Source: an uncultured Muribaculaceae bacterium
GTDB lineage: Bacteria > Bacteroidota > Bacteroidia > Bacteroidales > Muribaculaceae
Assembly: GCA_910578365.1 (NCBI GenBank)
Contig: CAJTRC010000078.1
Location: forward strand, 1 to 11,158
Reading direction: 5' to 3'
DNA length: 11,158 nt
Position 1 is the first letter of the stretch. Each line of letters begins with the position of its first letter. Under the pieces are notes generated by a model that searched no databases, was not told the DNA's origin, and was given only the letters and a program-made list of their open reading frames with translations. The position numbers and the translations under genes are program-made. Shown piece by piece: positions 6,209 through 11,158 of the stretch.

Positions 6209-7052
6209 ACACTATCATGTTTACAGTTATCTCCCCGGGCCGGAAATACCCCGCAGCCGGCGTCAGCCGTGCGTTAATCCTTGTTGTCGTACTCTCGTTT
6301 GCAGCCTGCGCCGTACTCCCGCGCAGCTCCACAATTCTCACCCCCTCCACCTCCTGGAGCCGGTCAACAAGAGCCATATTCGTATATTCCCCGTTAAACG
6401 GCAGATTCTCTATATAGTCCTTTATGGCAGCCATGCAATCAGCCCGTACCGCCTCAGGATCAAGCATAGCGTTATAATACACATCCACACTGCAGCCGAA
6501 CACATCAGCCTCCATATTCACGAGCGCCACCCGCACCCCGGCATCCTTAATCTCGCTTATATAGGCTTTCAGTTGCCGCTCCTGCTCTGCCGTAAGGGGA
6601 CGCCGGCTCCCGGAGTCGCCCCCTGCCACCTTTATGGTCAACAGGCTCGCGTCCCGGCTCTCGACCGCAACGGCGTGCCTGACCACCCGCGCCGCCGACA
6701 CCTCGCTCTCGCTCATCCCCTCAGTATCGTAACTGTCGCTGTCCGGCATCAGTTCCCGGCCAGCCATAAACTGCAGCACCTTGTCGCGATACCATTTGGG
6801 CCGGTGAGGTATGATCCTTTCAATCTCCGCCGTCACCTCCGATTTATGCCGGGCCACAAGCTGCTCCACAGTCCAGGCACACACAGCCCACACATAAAGC
6901 AGTATATTCTCAATGCTCGCCGCCCCGAATACAGAGCCGAACTCCGCCCCGGGCTCAAAGCCATAAATCCCTGCCGCTGCCTCATTGCGCATGAACTCAC
7001 GAGCTATCTCACTTTTTATATCATTGATATTTCGTGCCATTTCAATACTCAT
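6192..7052 (-). CDS. Baseplate J-like protein
   Basis: A 286-aa protein of the baseplate J / Mu gp47 type, which builds the baseplate wedge of contractile tails. Supporting features: size, position between a LysM-like protein and the gp48-position gene, an N-terminal hydrophobic helix (IENILLYVWAVCAWTVEQLV, about 43-62), and a C-terminal part where DPEAVRADCMAAIKDYI, then LPFNGEYTNMALVDRLQEVE matches the typical J arrangement (helix, 'F.G.....L...L..V.GV' and a final beta strand). The final strand here is EITVNMIVYDE. It starts 10 nt after the preceding stop; a second ATG at 7040 could also be used. It is shorter than Mu gp47, which fits a compact Bacteroidetes version. Confidence 0.75.
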   Translation of the reverse strand: MSIEMARNINDIKSEIAREFMRNEAAAGIYGFEPGAEFGSVFGAASIENILLYVWAVCAWTVEQLVARHKSEVTAEIERIIPHRPKWYRDKVLQFMAGRELMPDSDSYDTEGMSESEVSAARVVRHAVAVESRDASLLTIKVAGGDSGSRRPLTAEQERQLKAYISEIKDAGVRVALVNMEADVFGCSVDVYYNAMLDPEAVRADCMAAIKDYIENLPFNGEYTNMALVDRLQEVEGVRIVELRGSTAQAANESTTTRINARLTPAAGYFRPGEITVNMIVYDEQG

Positions 7053-7062
7053 TAACTACCGT

Positions 7063-7362
7063 TTAACTCACCTCAAAATCTATCTCCAACCCCATATGCC
7101 CTATGCCTCCACACGGGCAGCACTGCATATCCTCCGCACTAACCTCTGTTGCCGGCTCCACCCCGTGCGCCCTGTATAGCCTTACAACCCGCGCGTTGCC
7201 CACATCCACCGGCTCGGGCACTGTCAGTTCCTGCCCGTCCTCCAGCCTGTCCGTAAGGCTTACGCCGTTGGCCGCTGACAGAGCCATCGCCGTTTCAAGT
7301 CGGCCGCCGGTCTGCAATGCCATGTCGAGCACTGTCTGCCTCTCTTTAGCTGTCGTTTTCAT
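7063..7362 (-). CDS. LysM-like baseplate/tail protein with Cys cluster
   Basis: A 99-aa protein. Residues about 10-50 (TVLDMALQTGGRLETAMALS followed by ANGVSLTDRLEDGQ) read like a LysM or tail-protein-X fold: 'DiA...G......la..Ng.s.td.l..Gq.l.vP'. LysM-like proteins sit at the tail hub of contractile phages. The C-terminal part ends in a beta-like stretch (GLEIDFEVS) just after CCPCGG (Cys81, 82, 84), an unusual cysteine concentration. The start codon forms an ATGA overlap with the gp25-like gene, which suggests translational coupling. Similarity is from memory of Bacteroides phage proteins, so the fold is likely but the exact role is inferred. Confidence 0.6.
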   Translation of the reverse strand: MKTTAKERQTVLDMALQTGGRLETAMALSAANGVSLTDRLEDGQELTVPEPVDVGNARVVRLYRAHGVEPATEVSAEDMQCCPCGGIGHMGLEIDFEVS

Positions 7363-7640
7363 CTCTCTATGCTTATTGTGCCGTCAGCTTCCATCGTCAC
7401 CCGCTCACACTCCACCCCGCAGCCTCGCAACATCTGCCGCACCTCGCCCGACCACATCACATCAGGTTGCCCGCCGCACATTCGCCCGGCTTCGCCACCC
7501 AAAAGCGGGTGCTCTTTCAGTTCCCCGCGCATTGTCAGCACTACGGCCTCTGCCGTCTGCCCCTCTGTGTCGCCCACGGCTATGCCGCCTCGCTCGACAA
7601 GCAGGTCGCCCGTGCCCGCATCTATCAATATGCCTTTCAT
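7359..7640 (-). CDS. gp25/W-like baseplate protein
   Basis: A 93-aa protein in the position of Mu gp46 / P2 gpW, the gp25-like wedge proteins. The N-terminal half shows two beta strands (ILIDAGTGDLLVERGGIAVG) and then TEGQTAEAVVLTMRGELKEH, which matches the typical 'Q....ll.t..GEw...p..G' pattern of this family. The C-terminal part carries a helix (VMWSGEVRQMLRGCG) and a strand (GTISIER). It is joined by ATGA overlaps to the genes on both sides, so it is probably translated in step with them. The gp25-type assignment rests on pattern and place, without a residue-level match to a catalytic site (none is expected). Confidence 0.6.
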   Translation of the reverse strand: MKGILIDAGTGDLLVERGGIAVGDTEGQTAEAVVLTMRGELKEHPLLGGEAGRMCGGQPDVMWSGEVRQMLRGCGVECERVTMEADGTISIER

Positions 7641-8284
7641 CGTGTAGCCTCCTTTTTCGGTTGTTCATAATCATTGCTGAATATCTCGTAGTCCTCGTCG
7701 CTCACTGCACTCACCTCGATCACCTGATAGTTGGCCTCGGTCATCTGCCGCACCGCGTAGCTGCGAACCACAAGCCGCCCTATGTTCAGAGCGTCCAGAA
7801 ACTCGCTGTGCACCCGCAGTGCCTCTTTTCGCTCCAGCAGTTTCCGCGCCTCTCTCAGTTCCGTGCCCGGCCACTCGTCTGCTATCAAGCCCCCCTCCGT
7901 GCTCTGCAAGCCCAAAACTATGCTCACGGCCCAGTCCCCCGCGTTTATATACTCCTTCACCGTGCCGTCCCGTCCCGTCAGCGCCGTGCTCACTATCCGG
8001 TGCTCCCGGCTCGCTGCCGCCACCGCGTCAACGAATGTCAGCCCCTCGCCGTTCTCCCTCTCCAGTCGCAAAGGGCACAAAACCCATCGTCCTTCCCAAT
8101 ATGCCGGGTCCGTTATCGGCTGCCCGATTTCATGCCCGCTTATGCCGTCCCGGTCCGGACTTCCGCCCGGCTCCGTGAACCGCACAAGCCGCTTGGCCAT
8201 GTGCTGCGCCCAGCTCACCGCCGCCAGGTCTATGCTTATAGGCAGTTTCTTACCGCCTAAACTCGGTTGTGGAATTAAACTCAT
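7637..8284 (-). CDS. DUF6046-like tail/baseplate protein
   Basis: A 215-aa protein directly after the tape measure, with an ATGA overlap. The middle (GRDGTVKEYINAGDWAVSIV, then LGLQSTEGGLIADEWPGTEL, then LRVHSEFLDALNIGRLVV) resembles the Bacteroidetes phage family I know as DUF6046: 'GtvKEyi..gdy.i.i.G.......yP..e...l.......l.v.s.fL...gi..vvv'. In Mu this position holds the gp43 tail protein and hub proteins, so a hub or tube-end role is inferred. The N-terminal 80 residues and the basic, charged C-terminal tail (QPKKEATR) are not recognised. No enzyme motif was seen. Confidence 0.55.
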   Translation of the reverse strand: MSLIPQPSLGGKKLPISIDLAAVSWAQHMAKRLVRFTEPGGSPDRDGISGHEIGQPITDPAYWEGRWVLCPLRLERENGEGLTFVDAVAAASREHRIVSTALTGRDGTVKEYINAGDWAVSIVLGLQSTEGGLIADEWPGTELREARKLLERKEALRVHSEFLDALNIGRLVVRSYAVRQMTEANYQVIEVSAVSDEDYEIFSNDYEQPKKEATR

Positions 8285-10431
8285 GACGTTGCCAGTTGTG
8301 TGTCGTTTAGTGCACCCATCAAGGCCTCAAGCATTGCAGTTTTGACCTGCTCGGCGCTTTCGCCGACGGTCGCGCTGTGTATCTCGAAACGCTCGACAAG
8401 TTTTTCAATGTTGATTGTTATATTTTTGATTTTGCCGCCGCCATCACTGCCGGGACCGTTGCCGCCTGTACCGCCGGCTCCGCTCAGAGTGTTGCCGGTG
8501 GGGTTGACTGTCGGAAGTTCAACCTCGGGCACAGTGGTGCCGCTGGCGTTTGCCGGGGCTCCCTTTTTGCCCTTTGCTTGGCCGTTGGATTCCTTTTTGG
8601 CAGACTCGGCCATTTCAGCGTCGTAAGCTTCGTTAAATGCCTGGCCTATTTGTCTGCCGTAGTCGCTAAATCCGGCTTTTAGTTTCTTAAGCGCAGCATC
8701 TATGCCGGAGGCATCCAGACTGAACGCGGCTTTTATAAGGTCGCCAATGGCTCCGAATGTGGTTTTTGCAAGCTCTCCTATGCCGGTGAAACAAACCTTA
8801 AACGCCGCCCATGTGCCTTTGAGTACTGCACGGAACTTGACCGATGTATTCCAGAAGTATGCGCCTATTGCAATGAGCGCGGCTATGGCTGCCGCTACCC
8901 AGCCCGTAACCGGAATGCTCATTATTGCCACCGAAACGGCACGACAGGCGGTTGATGCAGTCGTGGCAAATATACCGAATGATGTTGAAGCTGTCGCGGA
9001 GAATGCGGCCGAGGCGGTACCGCCTGTTACGAATGACAGGACCAGAGCGCCCAGACCTTTGAGAGCGTTAAATATGCCGACAGTTGCTAAACGAATTAGA
9101 CCAATAGTTGCGCGGCCAATATTGCCTATAAAGCCCAGCGATATCATGTTGCTTGTTGAAAGAGTGCCGTTCATCAGCGCGACACTCATGATGGCCGACC
9201 TTATCCAACCAGACCAGTTAAGCCTTACTATTAAGAGCAGCCATTTCCAAACTGCCGTAAGCAGTGGCGCGAGCTGAGCCAATGGCACAAGTGCCGAAGT
9301 CAGCACGCCGCACCATAGTGAAAAATCGCCTGTGGCCTGGAATATGGAAATTTTCAGGTCCTCTATTTTCTGGTTTACTCTCTCCTGTCGCTCGGCGTAG
9401 CTGTCCATGACAATAGCCGCCTGCTCGGTAGCGCTGTTGGTGCCTGTTACGGCGTCTGTGAAGCCTTGCAGACTCTCGGTGCCCTGAATTAAGGCGCGAG
9501 CGGCGTTGGCATTTTCCACGCCAAAGAATTTTGACAGTAGCGCAGAGTCGTTAAGCATCGGTTTCAACATCTCGAGGCGTTCTTTAAGGCTCTTGGAGTT
9601 GTCGCCCAAAGCTACAACATCAATGCCGGCCTTTTGAAGTTCCTCGGCTGCCTGTTTTTCCACGAAACGCCCTTTGCTAAGCTGGCCCAGGACATTACGC
9701 AGGGCAACACCGCCCTCGCTGGCCTTTTTGCCGGCCTTGTCAAGCACCTGGATTGCGGCGTTGGTTTCCTCGAAGCTCACATTGGCAGCCTTGGCCGCCA
9801 TACCGCATTGCTGGAGTGCCGCGCTAATTGCCGGAAGCTCCGCCGATCCTGCCTGACCCGCCGCCGCCATCACGTTCATCATCCGCGCCATCTCCTCGCT
9901 CGCCGCCGTAGGGTCCTCCAGGCTCACGCCGTACTGGTTCATCGCCGTGGTCAGCACCTGCGCCGCGGCCACGCCGTCGCCGCCCATCAGCTTGCTGGTC
10001 GTCTGTATGCAGTCACCCATCGCGCTGAGCGCTTCCGGATATTTACCCAGCTCCGGCGATAGCTGCGAGAGCAGCAGCTTGTAGCCCTCCACCGCCACAG
10101 CCGCGTCCGTGCCGAATGCTTTGGCACTCTGTCGCGCAAATGTTTCGATCTGTTTCAGACCGTCGCCCGTAACGCCTGCCACCGCGCTGAGGTCGTGCAT
10201 CTGGCTGTCCAGTTTAACCCCTGCGGCACTAACCTGGTTTATGCCATCGGCTATGCTTTGTGTTACATTGTTAAGGTAGTCAAAGCGTGCCAACGCACCC
10301 GTAAGTGTTTCCGTCCACTTCTGGCTACGTTGAACCTCAGCCGTAAAATTCCCGGTCGCGGCTGTCATGCCGTTAATAGTCGCTGAATAATTACCGCCTA
10401 TGTTAAAAATGTAGTCAAATACGTTGGCCAT
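8281..10431 (-). CDS. Phage tail tape measure protein
   Basis: A 716-aa protein that sets tail length and fills the tail tube until DNA ejection. Residues about 60-270 match the TP901-type tape measure core (SAKAFGTDAAVAVEGYKLLL, then MMNVMAAAGQAGSAELPAIS, then FEETNAAIQVLDKAGKKASE, GGVALRNVLGQL). Hydrophobic segments, probable membrane-inserting regions, lie at about 372-402, 440-470 and 500-527. A Gly/Pro/Thr linker spans about 627-668, before a short C-terminal part. At about 1.5 angstroms per residue this predicts a tail near 100 nm (inference). It follows the frameshifted chaperone gene, the standard order in long-tailed phages, though a small opposite-strand gene intervenes. ATG at 10431 is preceded by GAAAAAAATCTGAC, with no Shine-Dalgarno match. 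G+C content varies strongly along the gene. Confidence 0.9.
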   Translation of the reverse strand: MANVFDYIFNIGGNYSATINGMTAATGNFTAEVQRSQKWTETLTGALARFDYLNNVTQSIADGINQVSAAGVKLDSQMHDLSAVAGVTGDGLKQIETFARQSAKAFGTDAAVAVEGYKLLLSQLSPELGKYPEALSAMGDCIQTTSKLMGGDGVAAAQVLTTAMNQYGVSLEDPTAASEEMARMMNVMAAAGQAGSAELPAISAALQQCGMAAKAANVSFEETNAAIQVLDKAGKKASEGGVALRNVLGQLSKGRFVEKQAAEELQKAGIDVVALGDNSKSLKERLEMLKPMLNDSALLSKFFGVENANAARALIQGTESLQGFTDAVTGTNSATEQAAIVMDSYAERQERVNQKIEDLKISIFQATGDFSLWCGVLTSALVPLAQLAPLLTAVWKWLLLIVRLNWSGWIRSAIMSVALMNGTLSTSNMISLGFIGNIGRATIGLIRLATVGIFNALKGLGALVLSFVTGGTASAAFSATASTSFGIFATTASTACRAVSVAIMSIPVTGWVAAAIAALIAIGAYFWNTSVKFRAVLKGTWAAFKVCFTGIGELAKTTFGAIGDLIKAAFSLDASGIDAALKKLKAGFSDYGRQIGQAFNEAYDAEMAESAKKESNGQAKGKKGAPANASGTTVPEVELPTVNPTGNTLSGAGGTGGNGPGSDGGGKIKNITINIEKLVERFEIHSATVGESAEQVKTAMLEALMGALNDTQLATS

Positions 10432-10454
10432 GTCAGATTTTTTTCGTATATTTG
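10424..10454 (+). promoter_or_regulatory. Bacteroidetes-type promoter for the small membrane gene
   Basis: TATATTTG at 10447-10454 is an exact match to the Bacteroidetes -7 box TAnnTTTG. Nineteen nt upstream, TTGG at 10424-10427 is a partial match to the -33 box TTTG. Transcription would start near 10461, about 18 nt before the ATG at 10479. The promoter overlaps the 5' end of the tape measure gene on the other strand. Confidence 0.65.
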
Positions 10455-10478
10455 TGGCAGATTCAACAAGTAATAGTT

Positions 10479-10637
10479 ATGAGCGACTTCCTACATATTG
10501 TCTTTGTAGTCTTTGCCAACCTTATATGCTGGGGAATGCTCGTGGCCGGCGTTGTCGGCTTCATTGCTGTTTTATGGGCTATAATCACCGGTAAAGGCAA
10601 TAAAAAGGGAAACACACCCGGCCTCCCCTGGCTCTAA
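10479..10637 (+). CDS. Small membrane protein on the opposite strand (possible moron)
   Basis: A 52-aa protein beginning MSDFLHIVFVVFANLICWGM. Residues about 5-37 are strongly hydrophobic and fit one long or two short membrane helices; the tail is basic and then Pro/Gly-rich (ITGKGNKKGNTPGLPWL). I chose the ATG at 10479 because the upstream in-frame TTG at 10452 lies inside the promoter -7 box. It faces the tail operon, fits between the chaperone and tape measure genes, and its stop overlaps the chaperone stop. Own promoter, opposite strand and insertion between conserved tail genes suggest a moron expressed in the prophage, perhaps for superinfection exclusion or host-envelope change. Function is unknown; a holin-like role is possible but not supported by position. 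Confidence 0.55.
   Translation: MSDFLHIVFVVFANLICWGMLVAGVVGFIAVLWAIITGKGNKKGNTPGLPWL
10602..10629 (-). terminator. Weak hairpin plus T-run after the chaperone gene
   Basis: On the minus strand AGGGGA (10629-10624) can pair with TTCCCT (10611-10606), 6 bp with one wobble and a 12-nt loop, followed by TTTTATT. It lies just past the stop of the frameshift product and upstream of the tape measure. It could be a partial terminator lowering tape measure output, but it also overlaps coding sequence of the plus-strand gene and may be chance. Confidence 0.25.
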
Positions 10638-10849
10638 CTTTTCCCATCGCCAAACAGCGACGCGATAAGCTCCGCCAGGTTCCGGTTCCTCCATCGCTCC
10701 AGCCATAACGCCTCGCAATAGAGCCGCGCCCAGTCCTCCTCATTCTCGATTTTTTCAACATCTACATGCAGATTGGCCCGGATTAGGGCGCACCCCTTGG
10801 CGAAGCCGTCCTCATCGTCAGACTCCGCCAACGTGTGCGCCTCTACAAG
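10634..10849 (-). CDS. Tail assembly chaperone, -1 frameshift extension (GT-like)
   Basis: A 71-codon open frame that joins the upstream chaperone by a -1 slip at A AAA AAC, giving the longer fusion protein. In lambda the equivalent gpGT binds the tape measure through its T part while gpG coats it. The extension starts LVEAHTLAESDDEDGF, is acidic at first, then helical and Trp/Arg-rich (ENEEDWARLYCEALWLERWR), and ends ASLFGDGKS. The only in-frame candidate start that I see is a TTG at 10831, inside the predicted stem, so independent translation is unlikely. Frame arithmetic agrees: upstream codons begin at coordinates divisible by 3, this frame at remainder 1, which is a -1 shift on the minus strand. 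Confidence 0.8.
   Translation of the reverse strand, partial: LVEAHTLAESDDEDGFAKGCALIRANLHVDVEKIENEEDWARLYCEALWLERWRNRNLAELIASLFGDGKS
10787..10841 (-). promoter_or_regulatory. Frameshift-stimulating stem-loop
   Basis: Seven nt after the slippery site, GGCGCAC (minus strand, 10841-10835) pairs exactly with GTGCGCC (10793-10787). After a 3x3 internal loop, TTGGCG (10831-10826) pairs exactly with CGCCAA (10802-10797), leaving a 23-nt apical loop. Thirteen Watson-Crick pairs at this distance match the downstream stimulators of known -1 frameshift sites. Confidence 0.8.
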
Positions 10850-11158
10850 TTTTTTATTAAACTCTGGAAGCCGTTCAGAACCGCCCCCAGCTGCTTCTGA
10901 ACAGCCATAAAGAGCAGTGCGTCCGTGCGCAGCTCCTCGCTGCCACCAAGCCAGCAGTTGTCAAACATCACCTTGCCTGCCTCCACCTCGTCAGTCTTCG
11001 CCACTTTCGTCACAGCCTTGATCGTTTCAAATGTCGGGCGCTTGAAATAGCCCACATGCACCTCGTCGCCGTCCCGCACCTCTACTGCGAAGCTCTTGCG
11101 GTGCTTCTCCTTGAATGCCGCAACCTGCGACTCAGTCAGGGCGCCGTTAATAACTCTG
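10843..11158 (-). CDS. Tail assembly chaperone (gpG-like), partial at window edge
   Basis: The reading frame is open to the right edge, so the N terminus is missing; 104 codons are visible. An in-frame GTG at 11079 is an internal Val, because clear coding continues upstream (RVINGALTESQVAAFKEKHR). Small size, position before the tape measure and the frameshift signal at its 3' end identify a tail assembly chaperone, the G-like product that coats the tape measure during tail building and is absent from the virion. Visible features: a mixed N-terminal part (FAVEVRDGDEVHVGYFKRPT), then probable helices (FETIKAVTKVAKTDEVEAGK and ALLFMAVQKQLGAVLNGFQS). The short form ends SLIKNL at the TAG 10845-10843. 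No sequence match to a named family was recognised; context carries the call. Confidence 0.75.
   Translation of the reverse strand, partial: RVINGALTESQVAAFKEKHRKSFAVEVRDGDEVHVGYFKRPTFETIKAVTKVAKTDEVEAGKVMFDNCWLGGSEELRTDALLFMAVQKQLGAVLNGFQSLIKNL
10849..10855 (-). promoter_or_regulatory. -1 frameshift slippery heptamer A AAA AAC
   Basis: The minus strand reads A AAA AAC in the zero frame of the chaperone gene (codons AAA at 10854, AAC at 10851), the canonical X XXY YYZ form. The zero-frame stop TAG follows one codon later (10845-10843). A -1 slip puts ribosomes into the open frame ending at 10634. A stem-loop begins 7 nt downstream. Confidence 0.85.

Noticed and set aside
7103..8260. A 385-codon plus-strand open frame, the longest on that strand
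   Set aside because: It lies antisense to three ATGA-coupled tail genes with recognisable families; its translation is rich in Pro, Arg, Ser, Leu and Cys as expected from the reverse of G+C-rich coding DNA.

Overview
The window looks like the tail-gene end of a prophage, probably a contractile-tailed Mu-like transposable phage, in a member of the Bacteroidetes. Reasons: (1) nearly all genes lie on the minus strand, tightly packed or overlapping, in the order tail assembly chaperone, tape measure, baseplate proteins, fibres; (2) starts are preceded by A/T-rich sequence rather than a clear Shine-Dalgarno motif; (3) the one convincing promoter carries the Bacteroidetes -7 box TAnnTTTG; (4) several proteins (the 215-aa baseplate protein, the compact W-like and LysM-like proteins, the fibres) resemble families I associate with Bacteroides phages. 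The Mu-like label is inferred from gene order; no transposase lies in the window.

Layout, following the minus-strand operon from right to left. 11158-10634: a tail assembly chaperone gene cut by the window edge, with a canonical A AAA AAC slippery heptamer and a strong stem-loop that would shift ribosomes into a 71-residue extension. 10479-10637: a small plus-strand membrane-protein gene with its own Bacteroidetes-type promoter. 10431-8281: tape measure. 8284-5705: five compact baseplate genes (DUF6046-like, gp25/W-like, LysM-like, J-like, and a gp48-position protein); three consecutive junctions are ATGA overlaps. 5724-2142: four fibre or fibre-associated genes, the first with a tail-collar domain.

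After the fibres comes a different kind of cargo: a D12-class N6-adenine methyltransferase (2125-1295), a 174-nt gap holding a probable terminator and a long nested inverted repeat that could form a pseudoknot, an 80-aa helix-turn-helix protein (1120-878), and a 213-aa thymidylate-synthase-superfamily protein (825-184). That protein has Asp where thymidylate synthases have the base-selecting Asn, as T4 dCMP hydroxymethylase does. In phage Mu the mom/com DNA-modification genes occupy the equivalent place beyond the tail genes, so this may be an anti-restriction or modified-nucleotide cassette. Its G+C content appears lower than that of the tail genes.

The last 183 bases (1-183) are A/T-rich and appear non-coding. 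They hold an 18-bp imperfect inverted repeat and a perfect 9-bp hairpin, and may be the phage end, an operator region or a terminator. No tRNA, rRNA, CRISPR array, insertion sequence, reverse transcriptase or obvious lysis gene was seen.
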